Below are positions 20,600-31,280 of a stretch of 64,000 nucleotides of DNA, piece by piece (position 1 is the first letter of the stretch; each line of letters opens with the position of its first letter). The notes under the pieces were generated by a model that searched no databases, was not told the origin of the DNA, and worked only from the letters and a program-made list of their open reading frames with translations. This DNA is from Chamaelirium japonicum (taxonomy: Eukaryota > Streptophyta > Magnoliopsida > Liliales > Melanthiaceae), in the NCBI GenBank assembly GCA_947650365.1, contig OX393550.1, forward strand, positions 113,779,532-113,843,531, given 5' to 3'. Position numbers and translations under genes: made by a program.

Positions 20600-22618
20600 G
20601 CCTCTCTGGGTTTCATTTTTGCCTCGTGCTTCCAGAATTTTTCAAACTCCAGGACTCTTTGCTCCCGATCTTCTGTTCGCAATCTCCCGATCAACTTTGA
20701 AATGGCATCATCCGGCAGCTCGAAGAAGATGAACATCGTGCCTTCGAAGAGGAAGGGAAAGGAGAGGGCTCCGCAATCGCCCGTGCAGAAAGGCCGGGGC
20801 AAGGGCAAGGCTGAGCTTGGCATTCTGGGCAAGAGGCATCAGGGAGTGGGATTTGCCTCTGCACCATCAAGGCCAGAGCATATCCTCAAGGCGAGCTTCG
20901 TTCTGGCGCCCCTGATGTCGCTGACGGAGGAGCCTGCCTACGAGTACAACGTCGGTGGGAAGTTTACAGACGTGAAGAGGGCAAAGTGGCAGACACTGCT
21001 GGCTTGCTTTACAGAGGGGAAGGTCCATCCATCTCTTCCTGGAGTTCAGTCCACCTTCGGCATTGACAAGTGAACGGTCTTCACAAATTTCGCCAGCAAG
21101 GAGCAAGTAATGGGGATTGTGGTCACCATAGGCCAGCTGAATTGTGGACTGCGCCTCCCACTGCTACCCTTCGCCGCGAGGTTGCTGAATACCTCAGGCC
21201 TTTGTTCCGGGTAGATTTTAGGAAACGCGTGGAGGATCATCTACGCCTTCTGCCACGTAGAATCCGACTTTCAAGATGAGCTGAAGGCTTGCTACTCCAG
21301 CATTCCTGAGGGCGAGGAAGAAAGAATAGAGTTGGGCTATTTCTTCTATCACTATGAGTGGGCTTCAAGGAAGGATAGCCCATTCTTCAACTTGACAGGT
21401 GTCTCTGCCCTGCGCCCGATCGTTGATACTGTCGCCTCCGACAAACTCTACACCGATTGGCCGATCTCGATTTTCGGTGCATAGACTCCGCTTTCGGTGC
21501 CTGAGACCCCTAGGAATCAGGTACACAAAGAGGTCAAAATGTACTGCACGGGAGGAACTTTTACTTGGACGTCTGATCGAGTTGGGGCCTTGGATAATCT
21601 GTTTTTGGAGCTGTCGTGTGGCATACGTTCGTGGAAGCAGTTTTCGAACTGCCCCGTTCGTCATGGCAACGCCAACCTCCTTCACCGACTGCAGGCCCGG
21701 TACGAAGACAACGAAGTTTTGTACTCTGATTATGAGGAGGATCCTCAATCAGGCAAGATTATCAGAAGAATCCGGGCTGAGAAGAAGGCGTATGGAGCGA
21801 GGCGCTGCCTACCCACCGAGGAGAAGTTAGTGATGACCCGTAGGGGTCAGGTGAAAAAGAGGAGGGTCCTCGTTGTGGAGGAGAAGAAGAAAGAAGAGGG
21901 GGAAAAGGGAGATAAAGAAGAAGAAGAAGGTGGAGAAGAAGAAGGTGGAGATAAAGATGAAGATGAAGATGGAAATGACGACAACGGGGAGGACGGCGAT
22001 GGTGATGGAGACGATGATGGTGATGATGATGAAGGGGGTGGCGAGGAAGAAATTACTCCCACCCCCACTGATGGTGGTACAGAAGGGGGTGATGAAGATT
22101 CACAACCCATCCCCATCGATGAGGCAAAGGCCCGTCGTATGGAGGATGTGATGGATATCGTGGGCGATGGTTAGAAGACACAGCCCACGCACCATTTCGA
22201 GAAGCTGAAGCGCCCAACGCACATCAGAATCAAGTCCTCGGGGAGTGATGGGGTTGCTAGCAACCCCACGCCCCTCGACCAAATACCTCCGAGTTCCCTT
22301 CGCATCGAGGGGGATACCACTAGCGAGGGCTTGGAGGTTGAACAGCCTACTCCAGCCTCTCGTCGATCGGCTACACAGGTGGCCGAGGAGACGGCCGCAC
22401 TGATGGCCAGGCTCGAGCAGCATGGCGGACAACAAGAGGAAAGGGAGATCACTCCTCCTCGAGGCGTTCCTTCTCTAATTCACATAGAGGGAGGAAGCTG
22501 CGTGGATGCTGAGACTCCCCAACCTCCGTCAGAGGCAACCCCCCTCAAGGAGAGGTCGGCCCCGGGGGTAAGAGCTCCGAACGGGGAAAGGGTAAAGCCC
22601 CTCGAGTTGATTCCACGG

Positions 22619-22709
22619 GTATTCTCTTTCTGCTAACTTCTCTTCTTGATTGCATTGCCTTTGATGTTTGAAGATATTCTAACTCTTTGAACTTCTGCCC
22701 GGATCACAG
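22619..22709 (+). other. Intron 1 of the element D aORF
   Basis: GTATTCTC opens it and ATCACAG closes it. It aligns with the first intron of the element E copies. Confidence 0.65.
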
Positions 22710-22843
22710 ATACTCCTGTTGGCAAGGCTCTGCTCAAGGATTTGGGTGAGGTTGATATCAACCACCCAACGAGTGTAATCCGGAAGCTCTGCAACCTTCC
22801 GGATGCTACTCTGGAAGAAGCCTATGACAGGCTCGAAGTGGTG

Positions 22844-22918
22844 GTATGTGCATCAACTCGACTTCATTCTTGAGTTGTATCTTCACAAATATTTCTAACA
22901 CTTCTCATTTACTTGCAG
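22844..22918 (+). other. Intron 2 of the element D aORF
   Basis: GTATGTGC opens it and a T-rich stretch with TTACTTGCAG closes it. It aligns with intron 2 of the element E copies. Confidence 0.72.
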
Positions 22919-22957
22919 AACTCAGCGGTCTTGAAGTTCGCTAGCAAGCTCTTCAAG

Positions 22958-22962
22958 AAGGT
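22958..22962. repeat. Target site duplication of element E, left copy
   Basis: AAGGT precedes the LTR start TGTGGGTG and is repeated at 40603-40607 after the 3' LTR. Rejoining across it restores the aORF exon 3 frame (44 + 526 = 570 bp). Confidence 0.95.
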
Positions 22963-22997
22963 TGTGGGTGCAAATTTTGGCAAGAAGTCTACAAACA

Positions 22998-23250
22998 GCG
23001 GGACCCACCGGCCCTGCCTGGTGGGCCCACAAAGACAAACAGCGGGACCCACCGGCCCTGCCTGGTGGGCCCACGAAGACTAACAGCGGGACCCACCGGC
23101 CCTGTCTGGTGGGCCCACGAAGACTACAGCAGGACCCATCGGCCCTGCCTGGTGGGCCCACGAAGACTACAGTGGGACCCACCGGCCCTGCCTGGTGGGC
23201 CTACAAAAACTATCGCGGGACCCACCGGTCCTGCCTAGTGGGCCCAATAG
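22998..23250 (+). repeat. 44-bp hairpin-forming minisatellite in the LTR
   Basis: About six units begin GCGGGACCCACCGG. In each, CCCACC can pair with GGTGGG eleven to twelve bases on. The same array is in the 3' LTR (39829-40075) and, less regular, in the element D LTRs. Confidence 0.88.
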
Positions 23251-23350
23251 CCTGTGGAATCCCCCAGAAGACGGTAGCAGGGTCCACCAGCTTTACCTGG
23301 AGGATCCCCAGATGCTGCAGCAGAAACCGCCATTTACCGCCAGAGAATCC

Positions 23351-23358
23351 TATAAATA
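23351..23358 (+). promoter_or_regulatory. TATA box of the element E 5' LTR
   Basis: TATAAATA is conserved at 40182-40189 in the 3' LTR and, on the minus strand, at 18682-18689 and 48229-48236 in the element D LTRs. Confidence 0.75.
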
Positions 23359-23774
23359 GCAGAGCCTTCGAATGTAAATGGATCCCCTGAAATTTCTGAT
23401 TTCCACTCTGAGATCTGGTTTTCAGAATCCAGAGCTCTGGAATTTCTCAGCTTCCCATCTTCCACCTCTCTTTGATCTTCTTCTCTCCTTCGAAGAGATC
23501 AGAGTCTTTTTAGTGATACTCGGCCTGTCGAGATCACTTCGATATAAGTGTTAGTGAATTCGGGTTGCTCCCTATAGCACGGAGACGTAGGCTTTGGCTG
23601 AACTCCGAGATCACATCTCTCGTGTCAAATCTCTGATTGCATCTCTCTCTCTATTTGCATATCAAAAGCAACGACTTCAATCAGCAGATCGAGCAACGAT
23701 CTCTTTGACTCGTAACTTCGATTGACTGGTGAGGCGAAGTCTTCGGGTCGGCACGAAGATTTTCCCCCACAGTT

Positions 23775-23791
23775 TGGCACCGTCTGTGGGA
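23775..23791 (+). promoter_or_regulatory. Primer binding site of element E
   Basis: TGGCACCGTCTGTGGGA starts three bases after the LTR. The identical site is on the minus strand at 47763-47779 in element D. The tRNA is not assigned. Confidence 0.78.
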
Positions 23792-24010
23792 TCCGAAAGA
23801 AAAGTCCAGCTCTCTCCACTACTATTAGATCGGTTGAACATACAACCGATCTTCATAGTCAAACTTCCTCGCCTCCTCGGTTGATCAAACAACTGATCGG
23901 GCGTCGGCACTCTAGTTGCACCCTTCGCTCTCTAAATGGCGAGAACAAAGCACCAGGGTCAACCAGAAGGAAGTAACACTCAACAATAACCTCGTCCTGA
24001 GACTCGTTCA

Positions 24011-25567
24011 ATGAGTCAAAGGCTCAACTTCGGGCAGCCCCTTGCTGTCCCCGAGATGGGGGTTCGTTCAGGGAGTGGGAGATCTGTCGATCGACCGATC
24101 GCCCATCCCGCACGACAGTCAATTGGGCAAACTGCTCCCGCTCCTGCTGAAGACCCTCCATCGACCTACCAAATCTCTACGGTCGACTTCCAACTGCTCC
24201 AATTAGCGAAGCAAAACGCCACCCTCACCGCTGAGAGGGATGCTCTTAAGAAAGCAGCTTCCGAGGCTGGGATCGCTCTTCCTATCCCCTCTACAAGTGA
24301 GAGGGTCAATCTTCCTCGACATTCAATCCACTCCGAGCAACGGAGGTCAATGGGCACTGCTGCCCTCGAGAGGATTCAATGCGACCCAACTCCCTTTGCT
24401 GCCCCCTGGAAGCAGAGTGTTTGGGACTGCCTCGACGACGAATCCTCCCAATCATCTTCTGGTCGCAACTGCGATAGGAAGGCGCCTTCGAAGCCCGATA
24501 TACCAAGGAGACACCAGATGAAAGGCGCTCCTTCCAAGAGTAGAGTCTCCCCTTCCATTCCACTCCAACGCGGACTCGGATCGGACCTTCGCCACCGACT
24601 CCAACCTGCTGATATTCAGAGGCCTGAACAAGACCTCTCGATTCTACCTCTCAATCTATATCCAGCTCGGGGACATGGTCGTAGAGATGGGTACTCCTCT
24701 GCCGGGCCTGTCCACTGGAGTCTATTCGAATCGACATTTCCAAGGGGATGGAGAACTCCTATCCTCCCCAAATTCAATTGCATCAGAGGAGATCCGACTC
24801 TCCATATACTTGCCTTCAAGTAAGCCTTGACACCGCACGAAGAAGAAAACAACGTGCTTTGTCGCACTTTTGCCGGAAGTCTCGATGAGCCGTCACTCGA
24901 CTGGTATCACAATCTCCGAGCTGGGTCCATCACCCAGTTCGGTGTTTTGGCTAACCTCTTTGTGCAGCACTATCAACTCAATCTAAAGCCAGAGAAAAAG
25001 CTCGACTCCCTCTATCGGCTAAAGATGGGTGCTGACGAGACTCTCCGAAACTTCACGAGGAGATTTCGCAACGAGCATGCTGCTCTCTCTGGAAGACATC
25101 TGGATGATGAAGCCATCATGTTGGCTTTCCAGAACGCCCTCCGCTTTGATCTATACATCTACAACGACTTTATCCGCAATCCCCCTCCTTCTCTGGGTGC
25201 TATGTTCGATCAAATCCAGAGAGAGATTGAGGTGGAAGATGATCAAGTCGCTCGAAAAGGGCGAGAAACGAAGCGAAGACCACGGAAAGAGAAGCCCCCA
25301 AATATGCTGCCAGAGCCCACAATGCTGAGGCAGCAGCCCCTCCAGCCAATAAGCGATCAAAGAATGACGGACGTCGATCTCCAACGAAGACCACTTTCAC
25401 CGAGTGGAATTTACCAATCGAGCAGATACTTGACCGCATTCAACACGAGGAGTTCATTCGAAGGCCCAATCCTCTTCAGCCAAACTCAAAATTTACGGCT
25501 GATAAAACAGTGTATTGCGACTTCCACCGAAGTCATGGCCATTCTACCGATCGGTGCTATCGGCTGA
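24011..25567 (+). pseudogene. Gag of element E
   Basis: The frame opens with M-S-Q-R-L-N-F, shared with element D. The N-terminal third is Pro/Ser-rich with a short Leu/Ala-rich helix (about 24185-24270). The Gag domain follows at about 24770-25230 (S-L-D-W-Y, L-V-Q-H-Y, S-L-Y-R-L, F-T-R-R-F-R-N). A TAA at 24821-24823 replaces Gln. A one-base indel near 25290 moves the continuing protein into the next frame, which then carries the C-x2-H-x4-H-x4-C-like knuckle near 25513 and the protease. Confidence 0.85.
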
Positions 25568-26400
25568 AATTCCATCTTGAAGACTTATTGCGAGAAGGCC
25601 ATCTTCAAGAGTTCGTCAAAGGTGAACAAGATCAACGTCGAGCCTCTGCAAAGGGAAAAGAAGCATGCTGGATCCATCAGATCTCCTCCAACCGGCAACC
25701 TATCTCTGTGAATGCCAATGTCTTTGGTATTCATGGAACATTGCACAACCAAACCTTGACCGGGAAGGAAGTGGATCGGCAAGTTCGACGCATCTTCCAT
25801 GTTCGTTCTGCTGCAAACAAGGAGGATACATGGATTGAGAAGCCTATCGAAGGTTTGGTTTGGCCATCTATTGTTTTCAATGACGCCGATCTTCAAGGAG
25901 TTCATACTCCCCATCGAGACCCCCTGGTCTTGAAACTCCTCATCGACGGAAGCACCGTCAATCGAATCCTCATCGACACCGGGAGCTCCATCGATATTAT
26001 GTTCTCAGATTGTTTCAAACGTCTGGGACATAGATACTCAAGCCTCGACGTCGTTCCGACTGTGATCACTGGCTTCAACGGCGAACAAAGCATCACGGTG
26101 GGCGAATCGAGATTCACTCTCGATCTCAGCCGAGAGACTCGAGTCTCGGTGAGGTTTGCAATTGTCGAAGGAGTATCCAGCTACAACGCCATTCTCGGTC
26201 GACCATTCCTCCACCAGATCAATGCCATCTCCTCTTCTTACCACCAACTACTCAAGTTTGCAACGGGAGAAGGCATTGTCTGTCTTCGAGGCGATCAGCA
26301 AGCTGGAAGGTCTTGTGAAGCCGCTGCTGCAAAAACTGATCGTAAGATCAATATTGCTCCTCCAAAGCGGCCGCGAGACGAAGCTGGTCCTTCCAAATAG
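25510..26400 (+). pseudogene. Zinc knuckle and aspartic protease of element E
   Basis: After the gag frameshift the frame opens with the Cys/His knuckle (C-D-F-H...G-H...C). Protease follows with I-L-I-D-T-G-S-S at about 25966-25989, a flap-like segment and I-L-G-R-P-F-L near 26191. The frame ends at TAG (26398-26400), where Gln is expected, and continues in frame into RT. Confidence 0.87.
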
Positions 26401-26403
26401 CAA

Positions 26404-28497
26404 TCAAAGGAGATTTCGCTGACCGAACCCCCACCAATCGAATGGGAAGCATCACCTTCAATTGAAGAAATCATCCCAATCAACATCGGCTGCGGAGATC
26501 TCCATCGACAAACTTTCATTGGTACCAGTGTTAGCGACGCAGAAGCGCGAGACATGGTATCTATCCTCCAGTCCAATATCGATGTCTTTGCTTGGTGCTT
26601 TGAAGACATGCCTGGGATCAATCCAGATGATGCTTGTCACCGACTCGCGATCAAGGAAGAGGTGAAGCCTGTCAAGCAAAAGCCACGCACCATCCGACCA
26701 GAGCTACAAATTGCCGTTCAAGAAGAGATCACCAAGCTACTCGCAGCAGGCTTCATCCATGAAGTAGGTTATCCTACTTGGATCTCTAACATAGTTGCTG
26801 TTCCAAAGAAGAATGGGAAGGTCAGAGTCTGCATCGACTTCACCAATCTCAACAGAGCTTGTCCCAAAGATCCATTCCCCATGCCAAGGATAGATAGACT
26901 CGTCGATGCCACTGCTGGCCACGAGCTATTGTCTTTTATGGATGGATACTCTGGGTACAATCAAATTCCTCTTCACGCAGATGATCAAGAGAAGACATGT
27001 TTTGTGACTAGCCGAGGTCTCTACTGCTACAATGTAATGCCATTCGGCCTCAAAAATGCCGGTTCCACTTATTAAAGGTTAGTCACGAAGATGTTCGAAG
27101 ATCAGATCGGTCGCAACGTTGAAGTATACATCGATGATCTCCTTACCAAGAGCTTCAGTAGAGGAAAGCATCTATCCGATCTGGCAGAAACCTTTCAAGT
27201 TCTCCGGAAGTACCGTATGAAGCTCAATCCAGCCAAGTGTGCTTTCAGAGTTCAATCGGGCAAATTCCTGGGTCATCTTGTGACCAGGAGGGGCATTGAA
27301 GCCAACCCCGATCAAATTCGAGCTATCCTCGATATGTCATCACCTACCAATCGAAAGGAAGTACAACGTCTCACTGGAAGACTCGATGCCCTCAATAGAT
27401 TCATCTCAAAGTCTTCCGACAAATGTAAGCCTCTCTTTGACAAACTACGAAAGGCGGATACTTCAGGGTGGAGTTCAACTTGCGAAGAAGCTTTTCAGAG
27501 CATCAAGAAATATCTGGTGCAAACTCCCATCCTGACGGCTCCTCTTCCCAAAGAAGACTTGTGGCTCTATCTCGCTGTAACCGATCAAGCAATCAGTGCA
27601 GTCCTTGTTAGTAGAAGAGAAGGCATCGAACATCCAGTTTATTACATCAGTCATACTCTTCTTCCGGCTGAGACTCGCTACTCCAAAACTGAGAAGGTCA
27701 TCCTGGCCTTGCTCACTGCATCACGTTGTCTCCAACCCTACTTCGTCTCTCATCAGATCACAGTCATTTCAGAACACCCACTCAAAGATATTGTTGACAA
27801 AGCTGGTCGAGCTGGTCGTATGACCAAATGGGTGATCGAAATGAGCTCTCTAGGAATTCAATTCGAATCTCATACTTCCATCAAAGGTCAAGCTATTGCT
27901 GATTTTCTAGCTGACTTTCCGGTTGAAGACCCCATCACTTGGGAAGAAGATGTCGACATGCGCTTAGAAGATGAGAATAATCCTCCGATCAATCTTGCAA
28001 CAAAAATTGATCCAAGTCTCGAGGCTATTGCTGCAACTCCTCCATGGAAGCTTTACACTGATGGAGCTTCAAGTGCGATCGGTTCGGGAACTGGGATAGT
28101 CCTGGTATCCCCTGAACTTGATCATCTCCAGAAGGCCACTCTCCTCGGATTCAATGCCACCAACTACGAAGCCGAATACGAAGCACTCATTTCCGGACTC
28201 GAAATGGCTGAATCCCTGGGGGTAGATCGAATCATCGTCTACAGTGATTCCCAGTTGATCATAAGGTAAATCAATAGAGAATATACAGCTCGAGAAGAAA
28301 GAATGCAACTCTATTTGGCTTTAGTACGACGTCTTCTACAATGTTTTACTTATGCTGAATTCATTCAAATCCCAAGAGCAGAGAACCAAGAAGCAGATGC
28401 CTTAGCCAATGCTGCCTCAGTTCTTGGAGACTCACTCGGAGGAAGGCAAATACAGATCGATTATCAAGAAGTGCCCAAGACCATCCCCGATCAATAG
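26404..28497 (+). pseudogene. RT, RNase H and second (archaeal-type) RNase H of element E
   Basis: RT motifs run from Y-P-T-W-I-S-N near 26770 through C-I-D-F-T-N-L-N and M-P-F-G-L-K-N-A to the catalytic Y-I-D-D at 27124-27135. The gypsy-type RNase H follows at about 27530-27960. A second RNase H (L-Y-T-D-G-A-S-S near 28050, Y-S-D-S-Q-L near 28241, ending E-A-D-A-L-A-N near 28392) is the Tat hallmark. TAA codons at 27073 and 28267 and TAG at 28495 replace Gln; the frame is otherwise continuous. Confidence 0.9.
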
Positions 28498-29811
28498 ATC
28501 CTTGCAACTACCAAGAGATCTGGGGGTGGAGATCAATTAATGTTGAACCTTACTACTGCAAATGGATTTGAAGATTGGAGACAGTCAATTTTTGACTTCT
28601 TCAAATATGGCAAAGTACCATAAAAACCCAATCAAGCCCGAAGACTTCAAAGGAAGCTCCCATGCTTTATCATGCAAGGAGAAGACCTATACTTCAAATC
28701 TCACAACGGGATGATGCTCAAATGTATTGGTCCAGAACAAGCAAAGGCAATCCTGATTGATATCCACTCTGGAGCTTGTGGAAATCATTCGGGAGGAAGA
28801 TCTCTTGAAGCCAAGACGAAGCTACAAGGTTACTACTGGCCAACAATGGCAAGGGATGCTCAGCAAGTTGTTCAAAGGTGCGAGCCTTGCCAACGACGCG
28901 CTCGTGCTATCCATCTTCCTGCAGATGAGCTTCACCAACTATCTAGTCCATGGCCTTTTCATCAGTGGGGGTTGGATTTCTTGGGTCCCTTCCCACCAAC
29001 TCCGAGCAAAAAGAAGTATCTACTACTGGCCACTAACTACTTCACCAAATGGGTTGAAGTTGTGCCACTCTTTCGAGAAACTGATGATGAAGTGATTAAA
29101 TTCATTCGGCAAAACATCTTCTCAAGGTTTGGTACACCTCAAGTTCTTGTTGCTGACAATGGAGCTCAATTCGACTCTGACAAGTCCCGTGAATTCTGTC
29201 TGAACAACGGAATCAAGCTCTTCTATTCAACTCCAAGATACCCTCAATGCAATGGTCAAGCTGAAGCCTCCAATAGAGCTATTCTTGGTATACTTAAGAA
29301 GAAGCTCAACGACAAGAAAGGATTGTGGGAACAAGTCCTACCTGAAGTTCTTTGGGGGTATCGCACAACCCCGAGAAGGTCAACAGGGTTCTCACCCTTT
29401 TGTCTGACATATGGATCGGAAGCAGTACTCCCAATAGAAAACATATCAAATACTCTGAAGACCAGGGCAGTTGAAGAAGGGATCAATGAAGAGCTTCGAG
29501 TCAATGATCTGGACTTCTCTGAAGAACTACGAGACCAAGCCTCCCTTCGTGTGGCCAAGTATCAGCAGAAGATCAAACGAGCTTATGATGAGAAAGTCTA
29601 CAAACGGCAGTTCCCAATCGGCAGTCTGGTCCTTAGAGCAGTCTTCTACAACACAAAGGAACACAACAGTGGGAAGCTTGCTCCCAACTGGGAAGGTCCA
29701 TATATTGTCAAATCAGTTGGAGGCAAAGACTCTTATCGACTGATCCCACCAGAAGGAGATAGATTGCCACGAGCTTGGAATTCTAGACACCTCAAACCGT
29801 TCTATCCATGA
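28498..29811 (+). pseudogene. Integrase of element E
   Basis: The HHCC zinc-binding region lies at about 28765-28905. The catalytic core has L-D-F-L-G-P near 28972 and D-N-G-A-Q-F near 29155, and the Glu in G-Q-A-E near 29260. The first catalytic position reads Asn (29035-29037) where the element D copy has Asp, so this enzyme should be inactive. The C-terminus ends L-K-P-F-Y-P before TGA at 29809-29811. A stop at about 28621 precedes the zinc region. Confidence 0.9.
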
Positions 29812-29827
29812 TGTAAATTCCATGATG

Positions 29828-29833
29828 AATAAA
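29828..29833 (+). terminator. AATAAA just after the pol stop
   Basis: This polyadenylation-like hexamer lies 17 bp after the stop. It is kept in the duplicate (34872-34877) and in element D on the minus strand (41733-41738). Confidence 0.45.
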
Positions 29834-29939
29834 GTTCTTTTTCAAATGTTCAAATGTGCAAGTGTTCAGCTTTTCAATTCAAGTTCTGAAGCAGTTTCAA
29901 ATTATCCATATTCAAGTTACCAGGTCTTTTAACAAGTTT

Positions 29940-30246
29940 GGGAGTTAGAGTTGCGACTCAAACCCTTACTGGCAAATGTTAAAACGATTTCAGGTTGTCA
30001 TTCAAAGCAACCTCCAAGTTACTGGTCAGTTTAACAAGTTGGGGAGTATGTGTTGCGACACTACCCCTTACTTATAAATGTTAAACTAACCTTCAATTTC
30101 AATATTCAATTTCAATCAATTTCGATATCGTCTAACATGTTTGGGTGCTTGAGTTGCGACTCAACCCCTCACATACAAGTGTTACACGAATTCAAATTCA
30201 ATTTTCAAAGTTACAAGTTTGGGTAATCGAGTTGCGACTCGACCCC
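29940..30246. repeat. Array of four TGCG-loop hairpins between convergent genes, element E copy 1
   Basis: Hairpins lie at 29940-29965, 30041-30067, 30143-30168 and 30221-30246. Each has a GGG/CCC clamp, a 4-6-bp stem and a TGCG loop. The stems vary in a paired way: GAGT/ACTC, GTGT/ACAC, TTGAGT/ACTCAA and TCGAGT/ACTCGA. Spacing is 101, 102 and 78 bp. Duplicates begin at 34984, 35085, 35187 and 35265, and element D has the same four. Confidence 0.85.
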
Positions 30247-30985
30247 TTACATTCAAAAGATTGTATCTATTCCAAGGCTATCCATAACATGATATTCAAA
30301 GACATTCAACTCAAGAGACATCCAATTTTCAAACACCAAAAAGATTTCTATTATCAAAAATTGTCAAGTACAGGAGTGAGTTTTTTTCATATCAAGAGTT
30401 TACAAGTGTAAACAACAAAAAAGAAGATGAGAGATCTCAAGGTTTTGCCACACTTTGCGCACGCGACTTATCTCCCTCGGATCCAGCGTGAGCTTTGCTC
30501 GTAACCGAAGCCTTGGAAGATCGGACACTGCTGGCATGGACCCTAAGTGCCTCCACCGCCTTCTCAGCTGTTTCCCGGTAGCTCTTGACTTCAGATAGCG
30601 CATGCTCTAACTCCTTCTTCGAAGTCTCCCCACGGGCAGCAAAGGCAGTATGCTGGGCAGCAAGTTGTTCCTTCAGCTCCTTAATTTCAGTTGCACGACC
30701 ACTGGACACGGTCTCAACCTTGCAGAGCCGATTCTTCAAAGATTCGAGTTCATGACCCTGTGCCTCGTTACGGTTCAGCAACTCCTTGCTCTCCAATTTC
30801 TCTTTGCGAAGCTCCTCGATCTTAGCCTTGAGAAACTCCTTCTTTGAGGACAGCACCTCCCTCAGCTTGTCCCTCTCCTCACGGGCAGCCTTCAGTTCAG
30901 TTGTCAAACGGGATACTTCAGCTGAAGCTTCCCTTTCTCCCGCCTTCCTAGAGAGCTTGCTTGCGACTTTCAAAACTGATGAGTT

Positions 30986-31058
30986 CTGCAAATGTACAAA
31001 AAAATTAGAATTATTTTGAAGATGTAACTCAAATGATCGATCAAGCAGATGCACCTAC
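30986..31058 (-). other. Intron 2 of aORF copy 1 (73 bp)
   Basis: The donor is GTG|GTAGGT and the acceptor ATTTGCAG|AAC. The interval is T-rich on the minus strand. Removal is frame-neutral (phase 0). Confidence 0.82.
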
Positions 31059-31195
31059 CACCAATTCAAGCCTATCGAAGGCTTCATCTAGAGTAGCCCC
31101 CGGAAGGTTGCAGAGCTTCCGGATTACAGCTGTGGGGTGGTTGATGTCAACCTCACCCAAGTTTTTCATCTTCTGAGTCGAGCCAACAGGAGTAC

Positions 31196-31280
31196 CTGCA
31201 ATCAACACAAGAGTTCAAAGAGTTTGAATATTTTCAACTTCAAAGACAGAGCAATCTAGATGGTGGATCATTCCGAATAC
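31196..31280 (-). other. Intron 1 of aORF copy 1 (85 bp)
   Basis: The donor is CAG|GTATTC and the acceptor TTGCAG|G. Its removal keeps the reading frame (phase 1). Equivalent introns are in copy 2 (36240-36324) and element D. Confidence 0.8.

Larger units (their letters stand above)
20702..22962 (+). pseudogene. Antisense ORF (aORF) of element D, 5' part
   Basis: The gene runs opposite to gag-pol. Exon 1 is 20702-22618, exon 2 22710-22843 and exon 3 from 22919, inferred from GT-AG sites aligned with the element E copies. The N-terminus is basic. A central region with L-P-F-A-A-R-L-L and a diverged N-A-W-R-I-I-Y-A-F-like segment resembles the Pfam 'putative gypsy type transposon' family. A long Glu/Asp-rich tract follows at about 21890-22100. 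Stops at 21071, 21482 and 22172 and a frameshift near 22600 make it non-functional. Element E cuts exon 3 at 22962; the rest is at 40608-41133. Confidence 0.78.
22963..23771 (+). repeat. 5' LTR of element E (809 bp)
   Basis: It starts TGTGGGTGCAAATTTTGGC and ends TTTCCCCCACA. A GC-rich minisatellite fills 22998-23250 and TATAAATA is at 23351-23358. It is near-identical to the LTR ending at 40602 apart from a 31-bp deletion there. Confidence 0.94.

Noticed and set aside
24585..24820. Alternative frame in the middle of gag (also 46734-46994)
   Set aside because: The frame continuous with both flanking gag parts carries the K-F-N and H-I-L-x-F-K residues expected before the Gag domain, so the alternative frame is a shadow.
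24011..29811. Alternative genetic code reading TAA/TAG as Gln
   Set aside because: Other copies have CAA/CAG at these sites, and stops also replace Ser, Lys and Glu elsewhere; mutation explains it better.
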